Assembly: GCA_040768845.1 (NCBI GenBank)
Contig: JAXGME010000002.1
Span: 310,001-374,000 of the forward strand
Direction of reading: 5' to 3'
Length of the DNA stretch: 64,000 nucleotides
Source of the DNA: JAEZHK01 sp040768845
GTDB lineage: Bacteria > Bacillota > Clostridia > Christensenellales > Aristaeellaceae
The notes beneath the pieces were generated by a model. That model saw only the letters and a list, made by a program, of their open reading frames with translations. It made no database searches and was not told the origin of the DNA. Position numbers and translations under genes: made by a program. Numbering within the stretch: the first letter of the stretch is position 1; every line of letters starts with the position of its first letter. Shown here piece after piece: positions 55,226-63,968 of this stretch.

Positions 55226-57307
55226 TTACCGGACGCTGAAGAGCATCTCGCCGTAGCTGGGATAGGGCCAGACCCTGGAGGGCACCATCGGCTCGGCCTC
55301 GTCCACGGCGGCGCGCAGCGCGCCCATGGCGGAGAAGATCTGCCCGCGGGTGTAGGCGGCGGACTCGGCGGCGTCGCCCTCCGGCAGGGCCTTGACGGCG
55401 GCGTCCAGTGCCGCAGCTTTATCCATGATGGCCTTGGCCAGGCCGCTGAGCCTTCCACACAGCGCCTTTTCGGCGTCGGCGGGGATGTCCAGCGCGGCCT
55501 TCGAGTCGGCCGCCTTCGCCAGCGCGCCGCTGAACTCCAGCACCGCGGGCAGGATGTCCCGGCCGGTCATATCCAGCATCGTCAGCGCCTCGATGGTGAT
55601 CACCTTCACGTAGTTCTCCAGCAGGATGTCCATGCGGGAGCGCACTTCCGCCTCGGTGAAGATGTTGTGCTGCTTGAACAGCCGCACGTTCTTCTCGTCC
55701 GCCAGGTGCGGGATGGCCTCGGCGGCGGAAGTCCAGTTGAGCAGCCCGCGGGCGGCGGCCTCCTCCACCCAGGAGGGCGCGTAGTTGTTGCCGTTGAAGA
55801 TGATGCGCTTGTGGTCCCGGATGGTGTGGCGGATCAGGCGGTTGAGCTCGACGTTGAAATCCTCGGCCTTTTCCAGCCTGTCGGCGAACACCCGCAGCGA
55901 TTCAGCCACGATGGTGTTGAGCACGGTGTTGGGATCGGCGATGGAGAAGGCCGAGCCCACCATGCGGAACTCAAACTTGTTGCCGGTGAAGGCGAAGGGC
56001 GAGGTGCGGTTGCGGTCCGTGGTGTCCTTGAAGAAGTGGGGCAGCACGGTGACGCCGATGTCCATTTCGTCCTTGCACTTGGGGCAGTAGGCAGCCTTGG
56101 CGATCAGCGCCTCGACGATCTCCGTCAGCTCCTCGCCCAGGAACATGGAGATGATGGCCGGCGGCGCCTCGCTGGCGCCCAGCCGGTGGTCGTTGCCTGC
56201 GCTGGCGCAGGAGATGCGCAGAAGGTCCTGATACTCGTCCACGGCCTTGATGACCGCCGCCAGGAACAGCAGGAACTGGGCGTTCTCGCTGGGGGATGCG
56301 CCGGGTTCCAGGAGGTTCGCGCCCGCGTCGGTGGCGATGGACCAGTTGTTGTGCTTGCCCGAGCCGTTGACGCCCGCGAAGGGCTTTTCGTGCAGCAGGC
56401 ACACCATGCCGTGCTCGGAAGCCACCTTCTTCATCATCTCCATCGACAGCTGGTTGTGGTCGGTGCCGATGTTGGTGTTGTTGAAGATCGGGGCCAGCTC
56501 GTGCTGGGCGGGGGAAACCTCGTTGTGCTCGGTCTTGGCCAGTACGCCCAGCTTCCAGAGGGTTTCGTCCAGATCGCGCATGAAGGCCGCCACGCGCTTT
56601 TTCAGCGCGCCGAAATAGTGGTCCTCCAGCTCCTGACCCTTGGGCGGGCGGGCGCCAAAGAGCGTCCGGCCGGTATAGACCAGATCGGGCCGCCGGTCGT
56701 ACATGGTTTTATCGATCAGGAAGTACTCCTGCTCCGGGCCGACGGTGGTTACCACGCGCCGGACGTCGGCGCGGCCGAACAGCTTCAGGATGCGCAGCGC
56801 CTGCACGTTGAGGGCGTCCATGGAGCGGAGCAGCGGCGTCTTCTTGTCCAGCACCTCGCCGGTGTAGGACATGAACGCCGTGGGGATGCACAGCGTATTT
56901 TCCTTGATGAAAGCGTAGCTGGTGGGGTCCCACGCGGTGTAGCCCCGGGCCTCAAAGGTGGCGCGCAGGCCGCCGGAGGGGAAGCTGGAGGCGTCCGGCT
57001 CACCCTGGATCAGCTCCTTGCCGGAGAACTCCATGATCACGCCGTCGCCGGCGGGGCTGATGAAGGCCTCGTGCTTTTCCGCGGTGATTTCGGTCATCGG
57101 CTGGAACCAGTGGGTATAGTGGGTGACGCCCTTTTCCAGCGCCCAGTCCTTCATGGCGTTGGCGATCACATCCGCGGTGGGGCGGTCCAGCGGCTCGCCC
57201 TTGGCCAGTTTCTTTTTAAACGCCTTGTAGGTATCGTGGGGCAGCCTGGCCTTCATGACGGTATCGTTGAACACCATGGAGCCAAACATATCCGGCATCC
57301 TGCTCAT
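55226..57307 (-). CDS. glnN: Glutamine synthetase, type III
   Basis: This 693-residue enzyme assimilates ammonia into glutamine. Its length and motifs FGSMVFNDTVMKARLP, THYTHWFQPMTE, GPEQEYFLID, HNEVSPAQHELAPIFN, GSGKHNNWS and FTGNKFEFRMVGS identify the GSIII family found in Bacteroidetes, cyanobacteria and Clostridia. AGGGGG precedes the ATG. It is monocistronic, with a consensus promoter and a bidirectional terminator. Confidence 0.97.
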   Translation of the reverse strand: MSRMPDMFGSMVFNDTVMKARLPHDTYKAFKKKLAKGEPLDRPTADVIANAMKDWALEKGVTHYTHWFQPMTEITAEKHEAFISPAGDGVIMEFSGKELIQGEPDASSFPSGGLRATFEARGYTAWDPTSYAFIKENTLCIPTAFMSYTGEVLDKKTPLLRSMDALNVQALRILKLFGRADVRRVVTTVGPEQEYFLIDKTMYDRRPDLVYTGRTLFGARPPKGQELEDHYFGALKKRVAAFMRDLDETLWKLGVLAKTEHNEVSPAQHELAPIFNNTNIGTDHNQLSMEMMKKVASEHGMVCLLHEKPFAGVNGSGKHNNWSIATDAGANLLEPGASPSENAQFLLFLAAVIKAVDEYQDLLRISCASAGNDHRLGASEAPPAIISMFLGEELTEIVEALIAKAAYCPKCKDEMDIGVTVLPHFFKDTTDRNRTSPFAFTGNKFEFRMVGSAFSIADPNTVLNTIVAESLRVFADRLEKAEDFNVELNRLIRHTIRDHKRIIFNGNNYAPSWVEEAAARGLLNWTSAAEAIPHLADEKNVRLFKQHNIFTEAEVRSRMDILLENYVKVITIEALTMLDMTGRDILPAVLEFSGALAKAADSKAALDIPADAEKALCGRLSGLAKAIMDKAAALDAAVKALPEGDAAESAAYTRGQIFSAMGALRAAVDEAEPMVPSRVWPYPSYGEMLFSVR

Positions 57308-57389
57308 AGATCCAACCCCCTATAAAATTTGAAAGGCACCGCGAAACCCGCAAAACAGGCTCCGCAGCGCCTTCGCTGCTGATGAAAAC

Positions 57390-57418
57390 ATTATAAGGCC
57401 GCGCCGCGCCGCTGTCAA
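57390..57418 (-). promoter_or_regulatory. Consensus promoter of glnN
   Basis: On the minus strand perfect TTGACA (57413-57418) and perfect TATAAT (57390-57395) are 17 bp apart, about 83 bp before the start. The leader contains a small CAGCG/CGCTG hairpin near 57366-57379. Confidence 0.9.
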
Positions 57419-57457
57419 GAAAAGCAAATGTTATTTTGCACAACGCGCGCGAGGCCC

Positions 57458-58603
57458 TCAACCCCGCCGCTTCAGGAACGCCCGGGCGAGGGCCTCGCCG
57501 GCGCGGGCGTTGGGGTGCGGGTTGAGGGCGAAGCGGTATTCCTCGCGGACCTTGTGGGATTCCGGCGCGTCCCGGCCCAGCACAGGCACGGTGTCAAAGA
57601 CCGCCGCCTCCGGCGCTTCGCCGGCGCGAATCCAATCGTTGACCGCGCGCCAGGTTTTGAGCTGCGCGCCTCCAAAGTCAAAGGGCGGCAGCGTGAACAG
57701 CCAGACGCGCATGCCGGGGTTCGCATCTTTGAGCAGGCGCACAATGCGGCCCAGATCCCGGGTGATCTCCGCCGCGCGCCGGCCGCAGGTGCCGATGTCG
57801 TTGACACCCAGGCACACGGTGGCCTCGTCCGCCGCCTTTGCGCGGGCGAGCCACGCGCCGTCGGCCGCCGCGTCATAGGCCCGCGCCCAGCCGCTGCCCA
57901 GATTCAGCGCGTTCCAGCCGCCAGGCAGGCGCCGGATGACCCGCGCGGCCCAGAAGGCGTCGCGCCCCTCGCCGGTGCCGTAGCCCTGGGTGACGGAGTC
58001 GCCCAGAAAAGCGAAGATCCTTTCAGAGGGTGCGCGGCGCAGAAACAGCCCCGGCAGCGCGCACCGGCCGTTGAAGTCGATGGCAAACCCCTCCGGCGAC
58101 GGTTCGGACGCGCCGCCGCCGGGCCGCATGTAGGCCGCGAGGATCGATTCGTCGGTGCAGGGGATGGCCGGGCCGCCGGAAAGGCTTGTGACCGTCCAGC
58201 TGAAGGCCAGGTCGTGGCCAGGGGGCAGGTCGATCGCCGCCGCGTCGCTGAAAAACGCCTCGCCCGGCGTCACATCCCTCGTGGGTGCGCCGTCAAAGAG
58301 CACCGGCACGGCCGTACCGTACACCGCGCCGTCCCGCCGGGTGCCGCCGTCGGCGATAAAGGCCTCCTCCACGCGCCAGAAACCGCCGGGCTGATCCGCG
58401 AGGCGGAGGGCCCCCTCGCCCCGGGTGGTCTCCCGCAGATTGCGCGTCCAGAACCGGTAGACCCCCGGGCCCGGCGCGCCCTCCAGGTAGGTCCGGAACG
58501 CGGCCGTGCGCGGAGCCGGCCCCTCCGCTCCCCAAAATCCGGATACCACCGTGCTGCAGGGCGTGACCGCCCGCCACGATAAGAGTGTCTCCCGATCGGC
58601 CAT
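57458..58603 (-). CDS. SGNH/GDSL-type hydrolase
   Basis: This 381-residue protein has an N-terminal beta-rich domain (about 1-180) and a C-terminal SGNH hydrolase domain: block I FLGDSVTQGYG with the nucleophile Ser, block II LGSGWARA, block III LGVNDIG and block V NPHPNARAG. The Asp of the usual DxxH triad motif is Leu here, so a Ser-His dyad or another acid must serve. No signal peptide is seen. Likely an esterase or deacetylase on carbohydrate. ATG at 58603 has GGGAGAT upstream. Confidence 0.82.
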   Translation of the reverse strand: MADRETLLSWRAVTPCSTVVSGFWGAEGPAPRTAAFRTYLEGAPGPGVYRFWTRNLRETTRGEGALRLADQPGGFWRVEEAFIADGGTRRDGAVYGTAVPVLFDGAPTRDVTPGEAFFSDAAAIDLPPGHDLAFSWTVTSLSGGPAIPCTDESILAAYMRPGGGASEPSPEGFAIDFNGRCALPGLFLRRAPSERIFAFLGDSVTQGYGTGEGRDAFWAARVIRRLPGGWNALNLGSGWARAYDAAADGAWLARAKAADEATVCLGVNDIGTCGRRAAEITRDLGRIVRLLKDANPGMRVWLFTLPPFDFGGAQLKTWRAVNDWIRAGEAPEAAVFDTVPVLGRDAPESHKVREEYRFALNPHPNARAGEALARAFLKRRG

Positions 58604-58641
58604 GATCCCATCTCCCGCCGTCATTTGCCCGCCGCGGCGCG

Positions 58642-58807
58642 CTAGTAGTCCACGAAGTCTAAGAACCGATGATAGGGCGCAGAGATTTTTCTGCCCGGCA
58701 CGGAACCGGAGCGCAGGCGTAGCAGCGCTACGTCAAGCGGAGCGCGACACAGCCGGACAGGAAAAGATCCAGCCATAGCGCGGTAATTAGGCTTCGCGGA
58801 CGACTAG
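58642..58807. repeat. 166-bp palindromic repeat, copy B (MITE-like)
   Basis: This copy matches 261-426 at 154 of 166 positions without gaps. The ends are 21-bp inverted repeats with 18 matches (CTAGTAGTCCACGAAGTCTAA and CTAGTCGTCCGCGAAGCCTAA). The arms stay similar to a central stem CGTAGC, loop AGC, GCTACG (58718-58732). CTAG at both ends may be a target duplication or part of the inverted repeat. The right end supplies the TAG stop of the secreted-protein gene. It fills the gap between that gene and the SGNH hydrolase gene. Confidence 0.87.
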
Positions 58808-59871
58808 AACAGCGCGATCTCGCTGATGCAGGTATCCGTATACTTGCCGCCGGGGTAGACCCCCGTCACCTCGACGCTGGCCCAAGTGATCTCGTGCGCG
58901 GCGTCAAAGGCAAAGGAGGCAAACTGGTCGTAGGCGTACCCGGGCAGATCGGGCGAGACCTCAAAGTCAAACTCGGTGCCGTCGGACAGCGTCACGCGGA
59001 AGGATTTGACCCGGTTGTTGGCCATCGCCAGCGATTCCGACTTGGCGTAGGCGGGGGTCAGCCGGATGCCGCGCACGGTCTGGGGCTCGTCCGCCTCCAG
59101 CGTAAGGACCGCGCCCTTGTCCCGCTCGGGGTAGGACCAGCAGGTGGCCATGTCGCCGTCCAGCACGTTTTCCGCCCCATAGGTGATGTTTTTGTACTTC
59201 GCGAGGGTGGCGGTGGCGGTGGCCTTCGTCATGGCGGGGGCGCCGGTAATGGGAATGACGCTCGAAACCGTCGCGCCGAAGGGCGAATCCGCGTTGGGCG
59301 TCAGCGTGACGGCGATCAGCGCGGCCAGGTCCTCCGGGGCATCGGGGGCGGTGATCATCACCGCGTACTCGGCGTCCACCTCGCCGTCCGACGCCGTGGC
59401 GGCCAGGAGATCGGGGGCGTAGCCGGCGTCGCCGGGGTCCGACGTGTAGTCGTACACGTCCCCGCGGGGCGCGAGCAGCGTGAAATCCTCCGGCATGGCG
59501 GACAGTTCGCCTTGGGTGAAGATTGCGGCATAGGCCGCCTTCAGCGCCTCCAGTGTAACGCCCGTCTCCGGCGCAGCCACCGCGCCTTGCTCCAGCGCCG
59601 CGTAGGCGAGCGCCCAGGCGGTCATATCGTCCGGCGCGCCGTCAAAGGGCTGCGCCCCCAGCGTGAAGGCGCGGGTGATCAGCGCCGCCAGCGGCAGCGC
59701 GGCCTGGGCCGTTTCCCGCGCGTCCGGCGCTTCGTCCGCCCAGCTTTCGGCGGATTCGGCGGCGGGCTCATCCGTCCAGCCGCCCTCGGAGGGGGCGGCA
59801 TCCTGCGCCATTGCCAGAACGGGCAGCACTGCGAGGATCAGCGCGAGAAAGAGGGCTGATAGCTTCTTCAT
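58804..59871 (-). CDS. Secreted protein with probable NADase-type glycan-binding C-terminal domain
   Basis: This 355-residue protein has a signal peptide (MKKLSALFLALILAVLPVLA, cleavage after AMA or AQ), an Asp/Glu/Ala-rich linker, a middle domain of unknown type (about 55-215), and a C-terminal domain (about 225-355) resembling the discoidin-like glycan-binding domain linked to NADases: NVLDGDMATCWSYP, MANNRVKSFRVTLSDGTEF and VYPGGKYTDTCISEIALF. It should act outside the membrane. The TAG stop lies in the repeat terminus. GGGAGG precedes the ATG. Confidence 0.75.
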   Translation of the reverse strand: MKKLSALFLALILAVLPVLAMAQDAAPSEGGWTDEPAAESAESWADEAPDARETAQAALPLAALITRAFTLGAQPFDGAPDDMTAWALAYAALEQGAVAAPETGVTLEALKAAYAAIFTQGELSAMPEDFTLLAPRGDVYDYTSDPGDAGYAPDLLAATASDGEVDAEYAVMITAPDAPEDLAALIAVTLTPNADSPFGATVSSVIPITGAPAMTKATATATLAKYKNITYGAENVLDGDMATCWSYPERDKGAVLTLEADEPQTVRGIRLTPAYAKSESLAMANNRVKSFRVTLSDGTEFDFEVSPDLPGYAYDQFASFAFDAAHEITWASVEVTGVYPGGKYTDTCISEIALF

Positions 59872-59909
59872 AGGGGTACCTCCCGTAAGCCGCCCGGAGG
59901 CGGTATTTT

Positions 59910-60926
59910 TCAGGACTTCATCAGCGCGGCAACGGACTCGGCGGCGGCCTCAAAGCGTTCGGGCGATTCCAGCGCGGCGGCAAGGCCCCGGGCGACGCAG
60001 CCCGCGGGATCGCCGGGGATGGTGACGCCGAGGCCCGTGGCCTCCGCAATCAGCTTGTCCAGCCCAAAGAGCGCGGCGCCGCCGCCGGTCAGCGCAAGGG
60101 GGCGTTCCGTCAGGTCCGCGGCCAGTTCCACGGGCGCGCTGCGCACCACCGCCCGCACCAGCGCGGAAAAATCATCGATCACCGGCCGGACCGCCGCGTG
60201 CAGCGTTTCCGCCGCCACGCTGCGGGTGCGGGGCAGGCTGAGGTTAAGGTCCAGCCCCCGCACATCCACAGAGAGCCTCGCGCCGCCCATGGCGGTGAGC
60301 AGCGACAGCTTGAGCTCCTCCGCGGTCCGTGCCCCCGTCTCCAGCGCGTATTCGTTCCGGAGCAGGGTGGCGATGATCCCGTCGGCCCTTCGCATGCCCC
60401 AGGGCAGCGACCGGCTCTCCACCACGCGGCCCATCGAAAAGAGCGTCACGGCCATAAAGCCCGCGCCCAGCTCGCCCACCAGCGTACCCTCGGGGCGCAT
60501 CGGATCGCACCCCGCGCCCACCGCCGCCATCAGATCCGAGCGGATCAGGCTGCAGACCGCGGCGCCGGCGTCCATGGCGAGAGCCGCCAGCGCCCGCATG
60601 GTGTAGCCCAGCGCGCCGGGCGATCGGGCGATCAGCACCCGGGGCCGCATGACGCGGCCCGCCTGGCCGGCCCGGCGCAGAAGGTAGGCCATCCACGCCC
60701 CGAGCGCGGCCTCGTCGGCCACCTGCCCCGCGTCCATCGGGAAGTCCACCCGGACGCCCCCTGTGGCGCGGCCCAAAAGCGGCAGCGCCTCGTCGCCCAG
60801 CAAAAAGGGCTTCGCCTCGCCCGCGCGCGTCGCCACGGCGGCGCTCTCGTTCAAGATGTCCCCGTGTCCGCGCACCGCCATCCGGACGGCGCTGGCGCCG
60901 ATGTCCAGCGCGACGTTCCATTGCAT
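59910..60926 (-). CDS. MreB/Mbl-like actin homologue
   Basis: This 338-residue ASKHA-fold protein begins MQWNVALDIGASAVRMAVRG (phosphate 1 loop), with VGELGAGFMAVTLFSMG (phosphate 2) and LALTGGGAALFGLDKLI (adenosine motif). It follows spoIIID by 15 bp, the place of mbl in Bacillus. Sequence is divergent from typical MreB, so a specialised cell-shape or sporulation role is possible. The ATG has GAGGT upstream. Confidence 0.8.
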   Translation of the reverse strand: MQWNVALDIGASAVRMAVRGHGDILNESAAVATRAGEAKPFLLGDEALPLLGRATGGVRVDFPMDAGQVADEAALGAWMAYLLRRAGQAGRVMRPRVLIARSPGALGYTMRALAALAMDAGAAVCSLIRSDLMAAVGAGCDPMRPEGTLVGELGAGFMAVTLFSMGRVVESRSLPWGMRRADGIIATLLRNEYALETGARTAEELKLSLLTAMGGARLSVDVRGLDLNLSLPRTRSVAAETLHAAVRPVIDDFSALVRAVVRSAPVELAADLTERPLALTGGGAALFGLDKLIAEATGLGVTIPGDPAGCVARGLAAALESPERFEAAAESVAALMKS

Positions 60927-60941
60927 TTGTAATGACCTCGC

Positions 60942-61193
60942 TTATTGCAACGACTTGTATTTTCGCCGGGTTGCCAGCCCGCCGCGGATGTGCCGCTGCT
61001 GGCGGTTGATGCTGAGCACCCTGTCGACGCTGCGGGACAGCCGGGCGTCGATCCTCGGCAGTCTCGTGCGCATGTCCTTGTGCACCGTCGTCTTGCTGAC
61101 GCCCTTCGCCGCGGCGCAGGCGCGCACCGTCGCGCCGTACTCCAGGATATAGGCGGCCTCCGCCAGCACGCGCTCCGCAATGTACTGCCTCAC
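60942..61193 (-). CDS. spoIIID: Sporulation transcription regulator SpoIIID
   Basis: This 83-residue DNA-binding protein has the helix-turn-helix TVRACAAAKGVSKTTVHKDMRTRLP and the C-terminal RHIRGGLATRRKYK basic tail of SpoIIID. It controls mother-cell genes after sigma-E in endospore formation. The GTG at 61193 follows GGGAGGGG. It is directly upstream of the MreB-like gene and 68 bp after uvrB. Confidence 0.95.
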   Translation of the reverse strand: MRQYIAERVLAEAAYILEYGATVRACAAAKGVSKTTVHKDMRTRLPRIDARLSRSVDRVLSINRQQRHIRGGLATRRKYKSLQ

Positions 61194-61261
61194 GCCTTGC
61201 CCCTCCCGTCGCCAGACTGCCGTTTCAGCCTATGCCGGGAGGCCTGGCCCTCATGCAGGGG

Positions 61262-63271
61262 TTATTTTTTGAGCTTTCTGGGCTTGCCCCGGCGCGTAAA
61301 GCGGGATTTTTCGCCCGTGGCCATGGGTTTTTCGCCCCGGAGAGCCAGCATCTGATCGCGGATCCTGGCGGCGCGCTCAAAATCCAGCGCGCCGGCGGCG
61401 GCCAGCATCTCGTCCTCCAGCCGCTGGATGGTGAGGCGCGCCTCCTCGTCGGAGAGCGCCCCCGCCTCGGCCTCGGCCTCGCGGCTGACCTCCATCAGCT
61501 CCCGCACCGCGGCGCGGACGGTCTGGGGCACGATGCCGTGGGCCTCGTTAAACGCCTCTTGCAGCGCGCGGCGCCGGTTGGTTTCGGAGATGGCGCGCAT
61601 CATGGAGTCGGTCAGCTGGTCGGCGTACATCACGACGCGGCCGTCCACGTTGCGCGCGGCGCGGCCGATGGTCTGGATCAGGCTGGTTTCGCTGCGCAGA
61701 AAGCCCTCCTTGTCGGCGTCCAGGATGGCCACCAGCGCCACCTCGGGCAGATCCAGCCCCTCGCGCAGCAGGTTGATGCCCACCAGCACGTCAAACTCGC
61801 CCAGCCGCAGCGAGCGCAGAAGCCGGATGCGTTCAAGGGTTTCCACGTCCGAGTGCATGTACTCCACCTTCACGTCCATCTCCCGCAGATAGGTGGTGAG
61901 GTTTTCGGCCATGCGCTTGGTGAGGGTGGTCACCAGCACCCGGTCGCCCCGGGCAGCCACCCCTCGGATTTCGCCCAGAAGGTCGTCCACCTGGCCGGTG
62001 GCGGGGCGCACGATGATCTCCGGATCGATGAGGCCCGTGGGGCGGATGATCTGCTCCACCACCCGGTCCGCGCGCTCCATTTCGTAGGGGCCGGGGGTGG
62101 CGGACACGTACACGGCCTGGCCCACCCGCGCCTCAAACTCGTGGAATTTGAGCGGGCGGTTGTCAAAGGCGCTGGTCAGGCGAAAGCCGTAGTCGACCAG
62201 CGCGGTCTTGCGGGCCCGGTCGCCGTTGTACATGGCGCGAATCTGCGGGATGGTGACGTGGGCTTCGTCGATGAACAAAAGAAAGTCCTTGGGGAAGTAG
62301 TCCATCAGCGTAAAGGGCGCCTCGCCGGGGCTGCGGCCGTCAAAATAGCGGGAATAGTTTTCGATGCCGTTGCAATAGCCCAATTCCCGGAGCATCTCGA
62401 CGTCGTAGCGGGTGCGCTGCTCGAGGCGCTGGGCCTCGAGCAGCCGCCCCGCGTCCTTGAAGGCGGCCGCCTGCCGGGCCATGTCGGCCTCGATCATGCC
62501 GATGCTCTTTTCCAGCTTCTCGCGGGACGTGGCGTAGTGGGACGCGGGAAACACCACGATGTGGCTGAAGTGGCGCAGCGGCTGGCCGGTGAGGGTGTCG
62601 ATCTCGCTGATGCGCTCGATCGTGTCGCCGAAGAATTCCACCCGGAGCGCCTTTTCCATCTCGCCCGCGGGCAGGATTTCCACCACGTCGCCCCGCACGC
62701 GGAAGGTGCCGCGCTCAAACTCGAAGTCGTTGCGCACGTACTGGATGTCGATCAGCCGGTCGATCAGCTGGTCCCGGTCCAGCTTCATGCCCTCGCGCAG
62801 GGACACCGCCAGGCTGGTGTACTCCGCCGGATCGCCGATGCCGTAGATGCAGCTGACCGACGCCACGATGATCACGTCCCGCCGCTCGGAGAGCCATGCG
62901 GTGGCGCTGTGGCGCATGCGGTCAATCTCCTCGTTGATGGAGGAGTCCTTTTCGATGTAGGTATCGGAGGAGGCGATGTAGGCCTCCGGCTGATAGTAGT
63001 CGTAATAGCTGACAAAATAGCCCACGGCGTTGTCCGGAAAGAACTCCCGGAACTCCGCGGCCAGCTGGGCGGCCAGGGTCTTGTTGTGGGCGATGATCAG
63101 CGCCGGGCGCTGGGCCTTTGCGATCACGCTGGCCATGGTGAAGGTCTTGCCGGAGCCGGTGACCCCCAACAGCACCTGGTGCCTGAGCCCCGCTTCGAGG
63201 CCCTCAGCCAGCGCCTCGATGGCCTGCGGCTGATCGCCCCGGGGCTGATAGGGCGCGCGTAGCTGAAACAT
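61262..63271 (-). CDS. uvrB: Excinuclease ABC subunit B
   Basis: This 669-residue damage-verification helicase of nucleotide excision repair has Walker A GVTGSGKT (residues 36-43), the beta-hairpin YYDYYQPEAY, DEAH-type box LLFIDEAHVT, helicase motif QTIGRAARN and the C-terminal UVR domain (IQRLEDEMLAAAGALDFERAARIRD) that contacts UvrC. The ATG at 63271 has GGAGGAGA upstream. uvrA and uvrC are not in the window. Confidence 0.98.
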   Translation of the reverse strand: MFQLRAPYQPRGDQPQAIEALAEGLEAGLRHQVLLGVTGSGKTFTMASVIAKAQRPALIIAHNKTLAAQLAAEFREFFPDNAVGYFVSYYDYYQPEAYIASSDTYIEKDSSINEEIDRMRHSATAWLSERRDVIIVASVSCIYGIGDPAEYTSLAVSLREGMKLDRDQLIDRLIDIQYVRNDFEFERGTFRVRGDVVEILPAGEMEKALRVEFFGDTIERISEIDTLTGQPLRHFSHIVVFPASHYATSREKLEKSIGMIEADMARQAAAFKDAGRLLEAQRLEQRTRYDVEMLRELGYCNGIENYSRYFDGRSPGEAPFTLMDYFPKDFLLFIDEAHVTIPQIRAMYNGDRARKTALVDYGFRLTSAFDNRPLKFHEFEARVGQAVYVSATPGPYEMERADRVVEQIIRPTGLIDPEIIVRPATGQVDDLLGEIRGVAARGDRVLVTTLTKRMAENLTTYLREMDVKVEYMHSDVETLERIRLLRSLRLGEFDVLVGINLLREGLDLPEVALVAILDADKEGFLRSETSLIQTIGRAARNVDGRVVMYADQLTDSMMRAISETNRRRALQEAFNEAHGIVPQTVRAAVRELMEVSREAEAEAGALSDEEARLTIQRLEDEMLAAAGALDFERAARIRDQMLALRGEKPMATGEKSRFTRRGKPRKLKK

Positions 63272-63298
63272 ACTCTCCTCCATCGTGCGGTTACACAC

Positions 63299-63327
63299 AG
63301 TATAGCATACCCCGGCCGATCTGAAAA
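63299..63327 (-). promoter_or_regulatory. Promoter of uvrB with extended -10
   Basis: On the minus strand TATACT (63299-63304) is preceded by TGC (extended -10) and by a weak -35 TTTTCA (63322-63327) at 17 bp. No LexA box is evident nearby. Confidence 0.6.
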
Positions 63328-63397
63328 GGGCGGGACAGGCGCGGCCCCGGCGCGCTTGGCCGGGGCCGACAGGGGTCCATCAACGGGAAAAAATCGC

Positions 63398-63883
63398 TCA
63401 CTCGTCGGGCTTTCCGCCCTCGGACAGGTCCTCGCCATCCTCGCGGGTGGCGGTGCCGTCCGCCGCCGCCTCGGCCTCCGCCTCGGCGCCCTCGGGCTTA
63501 TCGCCGGACTCGGGGTGCATGCCGGTGCCTTCGCCGCCCTGGGGCTTCTCCGAGGCGCGGCGGTGCTTGAGCTCGCCGACCGCGCGCTCAATTTCGTCCA
63601 GCGCGTCATCCGCCAGGTCGCCGAGGCGCGCCTTGATGTCGTCCGCCTCCACATTCTTGAGTCCGGCAAAGGCGTCGCCGATCTTGCCGATCAGCTCACC
63701 GCCCACGGCCTTGCCCTTTTCGACGGCGTCCTCGCCCTTCTTGGCCAAATCGTCCACCGCGGCCTTGACGCGCTCGCGGTTTTCGCCCTTGGTGGCCTCG
63801 CTGATCGCGTCCGCCGTCTTCTCCACCGCGTGGGCCACGGCACCGACGCCCGCCATGATCACCTTGCGCAGTTCATCCGCCAT
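63398..63883 (-). CDS. Acidic helical protein of unknown function
   Basis: This 161-residue protein has an amphipathic helical N-terminal half (MADELRKVIMAGVGAVAHAV, then EKGKAVGGELIGKIGDAF), reminiscent of phasin-like or membrane-associated stress proteins, and a low-complexity Glu/Gly/Ala-rich tail (from about 110). No membrane segment, Cys or catalytic motif is evident. AAAGGAG lies 8 bp before the ATG at 63883. I do not recognise the family. Confidence 0.6.
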   Translation of the reverse strand: MADELRKVIMAGVGAVAHAVEKTADAISEATKGENRERVKAAVDDLAKKGEDAVEKGKAVGGELIGKIGDAFAGLKNVEADDIKARLGDLADDALDEIERAVGELKHRRASEKPQGGEGTGMHPESGDKPEGAEAEAEAAADGTATREDGEDLSEGGKPDE

Positions 63884-63930
63884 ACTCTTCACTCCTTTGA
63901 CAGCGGCCGTGCCGGCCGCGGATCATCCTT

Positions 63931-63968
63931 ATTATACCAATCATTGGACGAAAATAACCGCTTTTCGT
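63931..63968 (-). promoter_or_regulatory. -10 box and two dyads upstream of the acidic protein gene
   Basis: Perfect TATAAT on the minus strand (63931-63936) lacks a clear -35. An 11-bp palindrome CCAATCATTGG (63937-63947) abuts it, and ACGAAAA, 7 bp, TTTTCGT (63948-63968) lies where the -35 should be. This suggests activator dependence or a non-sigma-A promoter. Confidence 0.5.

Noticed and set aside
58642..58801. A short coding frame inside the palindromic repeat that ends HRFLDFVDY (or FVDC in copy A)
   Set aside because: It is open in both copies, but 7 of the 10 differences within it change the amino acid and no ribosome site is seen, so there is no sign of protein-level selection.
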